In this document: positions 17,443 to 26,622 of the stretch, one piece after another
Numbering within the stretch: position 1 is the first letter of the stretch
Layout of the letters: each line of letters begins with the position of its first letter
Source of the DNA: DASXAI01 sp963798445
GTDB lineage: Bacteria; Actinomycetota; Acidimicrobiia; Acidimicrobiales; Ilumatobacteraceae
DNA length: 64,000 bases
Reading direction: 5' to 3'
Assembly (NCBI GenBank): GCA_963798445.1
Contig: CAWCTH010000005.1
Span: 19,977 to 83,976 of the forward strand
Translations under genes and position numbers: made by a program
Notes under the pieces: generated by a model
Databases searched by the model: none
Seen by the model: only the letters and a program-made list of their open reading frames with translations
What the model was told of the DNA's origin: nothing

Positions 17443-19391
17443 ATGAGCGTGGAGTCCACCGAGGCTCTGGAACGCTCGGTTCTCGAGGGCAAAGACCGCG
17501 AGCAGCTGCTGGCCATTGCCGCCGCGCTCGGCGTGAAGGCGACCTCGCGAGCCAAGAAGGCCGACATCATCGGCAAGATCCTGGAGCAGACCGGAAGCAC
17601 CGTCACCGCTGACACCCCGGCGGCCACGACGCCCGCGCCCCGAGCGCCGCGTGCCCGCAACGGCAGCAACGGCAATGGCCGGGCCAGGGCCGGTGCGACC
17701 GAAGCTCTGCCCGACACGGACACCAGCGACGCGCTGGTCGCCGACGCGCAGGAAGCGGGCGCGCCCGCCGGCTACGGAGTCGACCCTCACCCGTCCCCTG
17801 GCCGACGCGACGGCCGACCCCGTGGCCGACGTGACGCCGGCGGCGGCGCCGCCCGTCGACACCGATGGCGTCTCGGCGACCGAGCCCATGGCCGAGTGGG
17901 AGTTGGCCGTCGGGGCCGAGATCGAGCCGGCGAACCCCGGCAGTCACGGCGACGCCCACCACGATGGCGGCGGGGACAGCCGCGCCGCGACCCGCACCGA
18001 CGAGCAGCCGCCGTCGTACCGACCCGGTCCGGGTCCTGGGTCGCCCGCCGGCGCGCCCGGTGACGGCGACGGCACCGGCCAGAGCAACCGCCGGCGCCGG
18101 CGCCGCAACCGCGACCGCAACCGGGCCGACGGTCCCCAGGGCTCCGACCGCATCAACGACGCGGCCGTCGGGTCAGGGTCAGCCGTATCAAAGCCAGCAA
18201 GGTCAGGGTCAGCCGGCGCAACAGGGTCAGGGCCAACCCGCCCAGGAGACGTTCCAGGGCGAGCCGGTGGCCGTCGCGGGCTTCCTGGACCTTCGCGACG
18301 AGGGCTACGGCTTCCTCCGCGTGAACGGGTACCTGCCCAGCCGCGACGACGTGTACGTGTCGGTGAAGCAGACCCGCCAGTACGGCCTGCGCAAGGGCGA
18401 TCACGTGACCGGCATGGCCCGTCCGGCCGGCCGGAACGAGAAGAACCCGGCGCTGCTGCGGATCGACACCGTCAACGATCAAGATCCCGAACTGGCCCGC
18501 ACCCGGCCGAAGTTCGAGGACCTGACGCCGCTGTTCCCTGACGAGAAGTTGAAGCTCGAGGGGGGTGACCCCAACAACATGACGGCCCGCATCGTCGATC
18601 TCATCTCGCCGATCGGCAAGGGTCAGCGCGGCCTCATCGTGTCGCCGCCCAAGGCGGGCAAGACCACGATCATGAAGACGATCGCCATGGCCATCGAGCG
18701 CAACAACCCCGAGGTCAAGCTCATGGTGCTGCTCGTCGACGAGCGGCCCGAAGAGGTCACCGACATGCGCCGCACGGTGAAGGGCGAGGTCGTGGCGTCC
18801 ACGTTCGACCGGCCGTCGGACGAGCACACCCACGTGGCCGAGATGGCCATCGAGCGGGCCAAGCGCCTCGTGGAGATGGGCGAGGACGTCGTCGTGATCC
18901 TCGACGGCATCACCCGCCTGTCCCGCGCCTACAACCTCGCCGCGCCGGCCACGGGCCGCATCATGTCCGGCGGCATCGACGCCGGCGCCCTGTACCCGCC
19001 CAAGAAGTTCTTCGGCGCCGCCCGCAACATCGAAGAGGGCGGATCGCTGACGGTGCTGGCGACGGCCTTGGTGGAGACCAACTCCCGCATGGACGACGCC
19101 ATCTTCGAGGAGTTCAAGGGCACGGGGAACATGGAGCTGCGTCTCGACCGCAAGCTGGCCGAGCGCCGGGTCTATCCGGCCATCGACGTGGATGCGTCGT
19201 CGACGCGCCACGAGGAGCTGCTGTTCGATCGCAAGCAGCTGCAGATGGTGTGGAAGCTGCGCCGGGTGCTGTCGGGCCTGGCCGAAGGTGGGTCCGCCGA
19301 AGCCGGGTTGAACCTCCTCGTCGACCGGTTGAAGACGTTCCGCAACAACGACGAGTTCCTGGCCGAGATCGCCAAGCAACCGTCGATGTAG
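17443..19391 (+). CDS. rho: Transcription termination factor Rho, frameshifted in the N-terminal insertion
   Basis: A hexameric RNA-dependent ATPase, ~648 residues. The Rho_N helical domain (REQLLAIAAALGVKATSRAKKA) is followed by a ~210-residue low-complexity insertion rich in Ala/Pro, acidic and then Arg/Asn/Gly/Gln residues, as in other actinobacteria. The primary RNA site is GFLDLRDEGYGFLR; Walker A is SPPKAGKT; Walker B is VVVILDGITRLSRAYN; the C-terminal RNA-binding region follows. Two frame changes fall in the insertion (near 17776 and 18163), each equivalent to one extra base; the catalytic part is intact. AAGAAGG precedes ATG 17443. Confidence 0.95.
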
Positions 19392-19430
19392 CCGGCGGCC
19401 GGCCGTCGAGCGAATTGCGGCGGCCGCCGG
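19392..19430 (+). terminator. Inverted repeat between rho and rpmE
   Basis: Ten-bp perfect arms (CCGGCGGCCG at 19392-19401, CGGCCGCCGG at 19421-19430) around a 19-nt loop, immediately after the rho stop. There is no T-tract, so it may act as a weak terminator or RNA end-protecting stem. TAAACT (19431-19436) right after it could be the -10 of rpmE. Confidence 0.4.
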
Positions 19431-19466
19431 TAAACTCCCGCGTCCCTTTCGATCTGGAGAACTGCC

Positions 19467-19693
19467 ATGCAGGCTGACATCCACCCCGCCTACGACCTCA
19501 CCACGGTGGTGTGCTCGTGTGGCAACACCTTCACGACCCGGTCCACCAAGACCGGCGACATCCGCGTCGAGCTGTGCAACGAGTGTCATCCCGTTCTTCA
19601 CCGGCAAGCAGAAGCTGGTCGACAGCGGCGGGCGTGTCGAGCGCTTCCAGCGTCGGTACGGCCAGCGCAAGGGCGCCGAGCGCGAAGTCGTGA
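19467..19693 (+). CDS. rpmE: 50S ribosomal protein L31, frameshifted
   Basis: Zinc-binding (C+) form of L31: Cys16, Cys18, Cys37 and Cys40 are all present (VVCSCGNTF, LCNECHP). After CHP the frame shifts near 19591 (ATCCCG), and deleting one C gives the canonical FFTGKQKLVDSGGRVERF. A second extra base near 19682 (GCGCGA) would make the protein end ...GAERKS at TGA 19691-19693, giving 74 residues, the normal size, with the stop overlapping the next gene's GTG. Without it the frame would add ~45 atypical residues. GGAGA precedes ATG 19467. Confidence 0.9.
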
Positions 19694-20680
19694 CCCCCGA
19701 CCCGCAGCGCCGCGCCGCGCTGCTCGGCCTCAAGCTCGGAGCCCTCGTCCGCGATCATGCGGATGGGGGTCCCGCCGTTTTGGGCCCGTTCGGCGCCGGC
19801 GCCGCGTTCGACTCGCGATGGTGAGGCGTGGGTGCTGGCCGACGAACGGCCCGAGCGGATCCTGGGGCCGGCACTGGCCTGGGCCCGCCAGCAAGGCGTC
19901 GACGACGTCGTGAACGTGGTCGTCGATGACCCGGCGGCGGCCGGCCTGGTAGCCCGGCGCGCCGCCTACTTCACCAGTCCGCCGGCGGTGTGGCGGGTCG
20001 ACGGTCGTGCCCTCGTGGCGGCCGAGCCCACCCCGGTGGAACCGCCGGTGGCGGTCGTCGATGACCGTCTCTCGTTGGTGACCCTGATCGAGGAAGCCGG
20101 CGCCGAGCCGGTCGTGGAGCACGGGGTCGTCGCCGGCGAGGTCGCCGGCCTGGAGGTGTGCCGGGCGGTGCTCGATCCGTACCTCGACGTCACCCGGCTC
20201 GAGGTCGGCGTCGGCGCCCATGACCGGGAGGCCTTCCAGCTGGTGCACGGCGACGTGCCCCCGGCCGAGGCCCTGGCCGATGTCGTCGCCACGGTCGCGG
20301 AGCACCGCCGGCCCGGCGCCGACCCGCATCCTCTGAACCGGCTGAACGCCGAGCGGCTGCTGCGGTGGCGCCTGATCGAGGAGCCGCATCTCGTGGGCGC
20401 CCTCGTGCTGGAGGCGGCCCCGCCGCCGGTGCCCCGAGCCAACCTGAAGGACCCGGTGCCGTGCGTCGCCGTCGGGGTCGATGCCGGCGGCGAGCCCGTG
20501 GTCGTGGTGGCGTCGGTGGGCATCGACCTCGACCTCGTCCCCTTCGCCGCCGACGCCCGCCATGCCATCGGGCTGGACGGGGCCAGACTGCTGCTGGCGG
20601 TGCCCGAACGCGACGATCACCCGGTCACCCGGGCCCTCGCCGCCAAGCTCCGGAATCCGGCCGAGGTCGTGACGGTCTGA
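19690..20680 (+). CDS. Conserved-looking hypothetical protein, frameshifted
   Basis: I do not recognise the family. GTG 19690 overlaps the inferred rpmE stop. With one extra base removed near 19816 (TCGCGA) the protein is ~329 residues: VTPDPQRRAALLGLKLGALV, GPFGAGAAFDSR, then DGEAWVLADERPERILGPAL. It is acidic, alternates hydrophobic strands and helices, has no membrane span or metal motif, and ends with two Val-rich strand pairs (VVVVASVGIDLDLVPF, LLLAVPERDD). Its place between rpmE and prfA suggests a housekeeping role, but that is only context. Confidence 0.65.
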
Positions 20681-20701
20681 GGGACGCGGTGATCGCTCGC
20701 G

Positions 20702-21196
20702 CTACAAGCGATAGGGCAGGCGCTGCACGCCGTCGGGCAGCCAGCCGTCGCTGCTGGCGATGGGGGCCGGCGGCACCGTTCGAGCGGCGACGCCGGCCAC
20801 CACCGATGGATGCCACGGCGAAGGTAACGATGCCGTCGGGGGCGGCAGGGTGACGACGCGGGCCACGGCGCGGCGGGGCCGGCCATGGTTGCGCACCACG
20901 ATGCGGGGCCAGACGTAGGCCGCCTCGGCCGCGGCCAGTTCGGCGTCCTCCAACTCGGCGGCGGCGAGCTCCGCCGCCTCCAAGGCAACGTCGATTCGTC
21001 GCTGCCGGTACGTGGCGATCAGTCCGCCGATGAGGAGCACCGCGCCACCGGCGATGGCACCGAGGGCGACCGGCTGGAGCGGGATGCCGGCGAGCGGGAC
21101 GTCGGTCACGACGTCTCGATTCACCATCCCGCACCCGACGGCGCCGGCCCCGGCGATGGCGGTGCCGACGACGGCAACGACGGCGCTGCGCCTCAT
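20702..21196 (-). CDS. Small membrane-anchored hypothetical protein
   Basis: 164 residues from ATG 21196, with GGAGG ~7 nt upstream. The N-terminus RRSAVVAVVGTAIAGAGAVGC is a signal or lipoprotein-like segment. A second membrane span (LGAIAGGAVLLIGGLIATY) is followed by an alanine/glutamate-rich helix likely to form a coiled coil (IDVALEAAELAAAELEDAEL), and then a beta-like domain with YVWPRIVVRNHGRPRRAVARVV. Function not recognised. It is convergent with the gene ending at 20680. Confidence 0.55.
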   Translation of the reverse strand: MRRSAVVAVVGTAIAGAGAVGCGMVNRDVVTDVPLAGIPLQPVALGAIAGGAVLLIGGLIATYRQRRIDVALEAAELAAAELEDAELAAAEAAYVWPRIVVRNHGRPRRAVARVVTLPPPTASLPSPWHPSVVAGVAARTVPPAPIASSDGWLPDGVQRLPYRL

Positions 21197-21269
21197 GACC
21201 GTGCCTCCGGGCGCGCTCGAGGCGCAGTCGTGTAGATGAACATGGGTATCCGCCTTTCCCAGGGGTCGC

Positions 21270-21378
21270 CACGGACAGGTCGTGCCCCTGTCCGTGTCGC
21301 CCGCCGCCGCCTTGGTCAGCAACACCGCCGCTGACCAAGGCCCATGTCAGCAGGTCGGTCACGCTCCGTACATGGGCC
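21270..21378 (+). other. Three consecutive inverted repeats upstream of prfA
   Basis: Stem 1: CACGGACAGG/CCTGTCCGTG (21270-21279, 21287-21296; 7-nt loop). Stem 2: GCCTTGGTCAGC/GCTGACCAAGGC (21309-21320, 21330-21341; 9-nt loop). Stem 3: GGCCCATGT/ACATGGGCC (21339-21347, 21370-21378), sharing bases with stem 2, so the two are mutually exclusive. They lie in a 257-bp divergent spacer and could be operators, DNA structures or an upstream RNA. Stem 3 ends 62 nt before the predicted prfA -10. Confidence 0.45.
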
Positions 21379-21439
21379 TAGCGGATCAGTCACTTAGCGC
21401 GGTTGGACGGTAGCCGGCGGCGCGGGCCGCTCGGGCCTC

Positions 21440-21445
21440 TAACCT
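21440..21445 (+). promoter_or_regulatory. -10 box TAACCT upstream of prfA
   Basis: TAACCT, 8 nt, then GTG 21454. There is no clear ribosome-binding site, consistent with a leaderless message. Confidence 0.4.
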
Positions 21446-21453
21446 GGTGTGAT

Positions 21454-22517
<1,064 letters not shown>

Positions 22518-22521
<4 letters not shown>

Positions 22522-23405
22522 CGGTGACCTGGCGCCAGCTCTGGATCGAGACGGCTGAGGCCCTGCGCGACGCGGTCGGAGGCCGGCCCGATGCCGCCAA
22601 CGAAGCGCGGTGGCTGTGCGAGGAGGTGTCCGGGGCCGGCGGGGCAGAGTGGATGGCCCAGCTCGACACGGCGGCCACCGCCGGATCCGTTGCCCGCCTC
22701 GACGCCATGGTGGCGCGACGCCTCGCGGGCGAGCCGCTGCAGTACGTCATCGGGTCGTGGGCGTTCCGCCACCTGGACCTGATGGTGGACCGCCGGGTGC
22801 TCATCCCCCGGCCCGAGACCGAGCTCGTGGTCGACGTCGCCCTGGCCCGCGCCGCCGCCATGCCCCGCCCCATCGTGGTGGCCGACTTGGGAACAGGCTC
22901 GGGCGCCATCGCCCTGGCGTTGGCCTACGAGCTGCCGTTGAGCGGCGTCGAGGTGTGGGCGACCGACAAGTCCGGCGGGGCCCTCGACGTGGCCCGGGCC
23001 AACCTCGCCGGTCTCGGCCGCTCGGCCGCCAACGTCAGGATGGCCCAAGGAGATTGGTTCGGGGCGCTGCCCGCCGACCTGGAGGGGCGCCTCGACCTGG
23101 TGGTCTCCAACCCCCCGTACGTGGGCACCGGCGAGCCGTTGGACGACGCCGTACGCCGCTTCGAGCCGGTCGAGGCCCTCTTCGCCGGCCGGGACGGACT
23201 CGACGCCATTCGCATCCTGGTAGCTGGGGCGGCGCGGTGGCTGCGGCCCGGCGGCGCCCTGGTCGTGGAGATCGGTGCAGGTCAGGGGCGGCCCGCCTCC
23301 GATCTGGCGCGGGCGGCCGGGCTGGTCGAGGTCGAGGTGGCGGCCGACCTCGCGGGACGTGACCGGGTCCTCACCGCCGTCCGGGCCGGCGCATCGGTTT
23401 GCTGA
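22518..23405 (+). CDS. prmC: Release-factor glutamine methyltransferase
   Basis: 295 residues; methylates the glutamine of the release-factor GGQ motif using SAM. The N-terminal helical domain contains LAGEPLQYVIGSWAF and LIPRPETE. SAM motif I is VADLGTGSGAIALAL; the signature NPPY occurs in DLVVSNPPYVG. Its GTG overlaps the prfA TGA (GTGA), so the enzyme is translationally coupled to its substrate. Confidence 0.96.
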
Positions 23406-23421
23406 GCAGTCGCTGTTTGGC

Positions 23422-23427
23422 TAGCTT
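23422..23427 (+). promoter_or_regulatory. -10 box TAGCTT of bfd
   Basis: TAGCTT, 8 nt, then ATG 23436; no Shine-Dalgarno. A TTTACA overlaps and is an alternative reading. Confidence 0.35.
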
Positions 23428-23435
23428 TACACCCG

Positions 23436-23621
23436 ATGGCGCTCATCTGTCACTGCCGCCTCATCTCGGACCGCCAGGTCATCGCCGAGATCAGCAGTGG
23501 CGCGTGCACGGTCGAGGACGTCCAGGCCCGGTGTGGGGCGGCCACCCGCTGCGGCGGCTGCTTGCCGGCCATCGAGATGCTCGTAGCTGCCGTGGGCGAG
23601 CCCGTAGCGGCGATGGCCTAG
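23436..23621 (+). CDS. bfd: Bacterioferritin-associated ferredoxin (BFD-like [2Fe-2S])
   Basis: 61 residues. The cluster ligands fit the BFD pattern C-x-C-x31-C-x2-C: Cys5, Cys7, Cys39 and Cys42, with extra cysteines at 24 and 33. In known systems Bfd passes electrons to bacterioferritin to release stored iron. The bacterioferritin gene begins 28 nt downstream on the same strand, which supports the call. The domain also occurs in nitrite reductases and other oxidoreductases, but here it stands alone. Confidence 0.88.
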   Translation: MALICHCRLISDRQVIAEISSGACTVEDVQARCGAATRCGGCLPAIEMLVAAVGEPVAAMA

Positions 23622-23634
23622 TCCGCACCACGGT

Positions 23635-23640
23635 TACCAT
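23635..23640 (+). promoter_or_regulatory. -10 box TACCAT of bfr
   Basis: TACCAT, 8 nt, then ATG 23649. It may allow bfr expression independent of bfd. Confidence 0.35.
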
Positions 23641-23648
23641 CGCTGGTC

Positions 23649-24117
23649 ATGCAGGGTGACCCGGCCGTTCTCGAGCTGCTCAATGATGTGCTGACGGCGG
23701 AGCTCACGGCGGTGAACCAGTACTTCCTCCACGCCAAGCTGTGCCACCACTGGGGCTACGAGCGGCTGGCGGAGACGATCCGCTCCGAGTCGATCGACGA
23801 GATGCGTCACGTGGAGCGCCTCACCGACCGGATCCTGTACCTCGACGGCATGCCGAACTACCAGCGACTCTTTTCGGTCGCGCGTCGGTGAATCGGTGCG
23901 GGAGCAGTTTGAGCTGGACCTGCAGACCGAGCGGGAGGCCATCAAGCGGCTGAACGACGGCATCGCCGCCTGCGTGGCGGTGGGCGACAACGGCAGCCGG
24001 GAGCTGCTGGCGCACATCCTGGTCGACGAGGAGGAGCACGCCGACTGGCTGGAGACGCAGCTCGAGGCCATCGGCCAGATCGGTATCGAGAACTACCTCG
24101 GCGAACAGCTCCACTGA
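23649..24117 (+). CDS. bfr: Bacterioferritin, frameshifted
   Basis: Heme-containing ferritin that oxidises and stores iron as a 24-mer; ~155 residues when repaired. Canonical residues are in register: ferroxidase ligands Glu18, Glu51 and His54, heme ligand Met52 (IDEMRH), and the second Glu-His site in VDEEEHADWLE. The frame changes after NYQRLFSV at about 23881 (TCGCGCG); deleting one base restores RVGESVREQFELDLQ. As written, the gene would stop after 80 residues. It pairs with bfd and is the last frameshifted gene in the window. Confidence 0.92.
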
Positions 24118-24525
24118 CGCTACGGGCCGACCGGCGCTCGCAGTCGGTCCGCCGCCGCCCTGGGGCGCGCAGCCCGCGCGCTCGGACGCGCTGGGGCGCA
24201 GTCAAGCGCGCAGCCCGCGCGCTCGGAGGCGCGGGGCGCAGAGTGGCGGGGGCGCAGTCGAGCGCGCAGCCCGCGCGCTCGGACGCGCTCGGGGCGCGGT
24301 CCAGCGCGCAGCCCGCGCGCTCGGAGGCGCAGGGGCGCAGGGGCGCAGGGTCACGGGGGCGCAGTCAAGCGCGCAGCCCGCGCGCTCGGAGGCGCTGGGG
24401 CGCGGTCGAGCGCGCAGCCCGCGCGCTCGGGCGCCCTGGAGGGGGACGAAGTGTTCAGGCTGCGCGAAAACTGGGTGGTCAGGCGCGGCGGCCCGGGCTC
24501 GTCGGCGGCTAGCGCTCGTGGGCGG
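24118..24525. other. 408-bp non-coding spacer between convergent genes
   Basis: Extremely GC-rich DNA between bfr and the S9 peptidase. It contains the six-copy hairpin array (24165-24431), and near its right end a short duplication of GGCGGCTAG followed by GCTCGT (about 24504-24535) that runs into the peptidase stop codon. No reading frame in it looks like a gene. Confidence 0.6.
24165..24431. repeat. Six-copy GC hairpin repeat array
   Basis: The core GCGCGCAGCCCGCGCGC followed by TCGG occurs six times, starting at 24165, 24206, 24262, 24304, 24369 and 24410 (steps 41, 56, 42, 65, 41). Between cores lie variants of GGGGCGCAGTC. Each core folds on either strand: AGCGCGC pairs with GCGCGCT around AGCCC (copy 1 has G in place of the first A). 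Lying between convergent genes it could act as a bidirectional terminator or a protein-bound array. It is not CRISPR: the spacers are short, uneven and similar to one another. Confidence 0.85.
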
Positions 24526-26610
24526 CTAGGGCTCGTCGAGGTCGAGGGCGGCGCGGAGGAACGCGAGCTGGAGCAGCAGCACGTTCTCGGCCACGACCTC
24601 TTGCGGGGTCATGTGGGTGACGCCCGACAGCGGTAGCACCTGGTGCGGCCGCCCCGCCGCCAGCAGCGCTGACGACAGCTGCAACGTGTGGGCCGCCACC
24701 ACGTTGTCGTCGGCCAGCCCGTGCACCAGCAGCAGCGGTCGCTCCAGCCGGTGGGCGTCGGTGAGCAGCGACGAGCGGTCGTAAGGACCCGGGTCGTCGT
24801 AGGGGTCGCCCAGGTAGCGCTCGGTGTAGTGGGTGTCGTAGAGGCGCCACTCGCTGACGGGCGCGCCGGCGACGGCGGCGCGGAAGACGTCGGGGCGCCG
24901 CAGGACGGCGAGGGCGGCGAGGTAGCCCCCGAAGCTCCAGCCCCGGATGGCCACCCTCGACAGATCGAGGCGGGGATCGGCGGCGGCGGCGGCCAGCAAC
25001 CCGTCGACCTGATCCTCCAGCACCGGCGTTGCCAGGTCGAGGTGCACCGCCCGCTCCCAGTCCGAGCCCCGGCCCGGCGTGCCTCGCCCGTCGATCACCA
25101 CGACGGCGAAACCCTGGTCGGCGAACCACTGCGACGTCAGGTACTGCGCCCGCGCCGACTGCACCCGTTGCGCGTGCGGGCCGCCGTAGGGGTCGAGCAA
25201 GACCGGCAGCCGGGCGTCGTCGGCGACGTCGTGGGGGACCACGACGGCGGCGGCCAGGCGGCGCTCACCCAAGCGGTGCAGCGTCACGTTCGGTCGCACC
25301 AGAGGCGTCTCCGCGAACGAGGCGATCTCGGCCCCGTTCAGGATGGCGGTGCGGTTGCCGTCGTGGTCGAGGGTGGCCCAGCGGATCACGACCGTGTCGC
25401 CGCCGACGGCCGCGCCGTGCACGCCGGAGCCGAAGGTGAGCGACTCGGTGCCGCGCCCCTCGGTCCAGCGCCACACGTGCACGTCGGCCGGCTCGTCGCG
25501 CCAGTTCGCCGTGAAGGTCACCTGGTCGCCACCGGCCGAAGCCACGCCGCGGACCTGGAGCTCGGGGTCGGTCACGGGACTGCCGTCGACGAGCAGGCGC
25601 CGCGCGCCGTCGCGCTCGGCCGCCATCACCAGGCGCCCGTCGGCGAGGCAGCCGGGGGTGCCGGGGACCAGCTCCACCCACACTTCGTCGGCGTCCAGGT
25701 AGACGCCGTCGGTCGCCCCGCTCGACGGGTCGACGGCGAGCACCTCCACCCGGCGCTGGTCCCGCGACTGGACGGTGATGTAGAGCGTGTCGGGCCGAAC
25801 CCAGAGCACGTCGACGAGGTACGGGAACGCCCGCCGATCCCACGCGACGTTGACGCGCGAGCCGTCCAGCCCGAGGAGGTGCAACGTGACGATGGCGTTG
25901 TCCGTGCCGGCGGCGGGATAGGCGATCTCCGTGGGCGGCGTGGCCGGGACCGCCGGATCGCCGATCCACCACCGCTGGATCGGCGACGTGTCCACCCGCG
26001 CCACCGCCAACCGCTCCCCGTCGGGCGACCACCAGTAGCCCCGGGACCGGTCCATCTCCTCGGCGGCGACGAACTCGGCCGAGCCCCACGACACGTCGGC
26101 ATCGTCGGGCTCGCCGGCGAGCTGGCGCGAGGAGCCGTTCAGTTCGGCGATCCGAAGCGACGAGCCGCTGACATAGGCGACCCGGCGGGCGGTGGGGTCA
26201 GGACGGGGGTCGAACACCGGGCCGGTCACCGGCAGCTCCCGGGCCGCCGCCGAGATCAGGCCGGCCACGAACAGGCGGCCGTCGAGGGCGAAGGCGGCCA
26301 CGACCGCGTCGGCATCGGTGGCGTAGGCCACGACGCCCCCCGCGCTCTCGCGCGCCCTTTCCCGGCGCGCCCGCTCGGCCGGCGGGAGGTGGGCCTCGTC
26401 GGCGCCGGCCAGCAACGTCTTCGGGTCGGCGACGAGGCGCTCGGTCTCCGTGCCCACGTCGTGCACCCAGAGGCAGTTGACCGGATCGCTGCCGCCACTC
26501 GACCTGGCAAAGATGACGCGCCGGCCGTCCGGCGACACCGTGACATCGCGCGGCTCGCCGAGGGTGAAGCGGCGCGTGCGCGCGTACTGGCGGGGGAACG
26601 AATCAGTCAA
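24526..26610 (-). CDS. S9-family prolyl/dipeptidyl peptidase (DPP-IV type)
   Basis: 694 residues. The N-terminal ~430 form the beta-propeller (FTLGEPRDVTVSPDGRRVIF, SWGSAEFVAAEEMDRSRGYWW with the paired Glu typical of DPP-IV). The C-terminal alpha/beta-hydrolase domain has the nucleophile elbow GWSFGGY, catalytic Asp in HGLADDNV and His in SGVTHM. It removes N-terminal dipeptides with penultimate Pro/Ala in related enzymes. No signal peptide is evident. The TTG start is 12 nt after the thiolase-like stop; TAATCT lies 9 nt before it. Confidence 0.92.
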   Translation of the reverse strand: MTDSFPRQYARTRRFTLGEPRDVTVSPDGRRVIFARSSGGSDPVNCLWVHDVGTETERLVADPKTLLAGADEAHLPPAERARRERARESAGGVVAYATDADAVVAAFALDGRLFVAGLISAAARELPVTGPVFDPRPDPTARRVAYVSGSSLRIAELNGSSRQLAGEPDDADVSWGSAEFVAAEEMDRSRGYWWSPDGERLAVARVDTSPIQRWWIGDPAVPATPPTEIAYPAAGTDNAIVTLHLLGLDGSRVNVAWDRRAFPYLVDVLWVRPDTLYITVQSRDQRRVEVLAVDPSSGATDGVYLDADEVWVELVPGTPGCLADGRLVMAAERDGARRLLVDGSPVTDPELQVRGVASAGGDQVTFTANWRDEPADVHVWRWTEGRGTESLTFGSGVHGAAVGGDTVVIRWATLDHDGNRTAILNGAEIASFAETPLVRPNVTLHRLGERRLAAAVVVPHDVADDARLPVLLDPYGGPHAQRVQSARAQYLTSQWFADQGFAVVVIDGRGTPGRGSDWERAVHLDLATPVLEDQVDGLLAAAAADPRLDLSRVAIRGWSFGGYLAALAVLRRPDVFRAAVAGAPVSEWRLYDTHYTERYLGDPYDDPGPYDRSSLLTDAHRLERPLLLVHGLADDNVVAAHTLQLSSALLAAGRPHQVLPLSGVTHMTPQEVVAENVLLLQLAFLRAALDLDEP

Positions 26611-26622
26611 CGCTGCGGGAGA

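Noticed and set aside
17443..19391. Programmed frameshifting in rho or thrC
   Set aside because: No slippery heptamer or downstream structure is evident, and the same kind of break occurs in many unrelated genes, so sequencing error is simpler.
24165..24431. CRISPR array
   Set aside because: Repeats are short and palindromic, spacers are 20-44 bp, uneven and mutually similar, and no cas gene is present.
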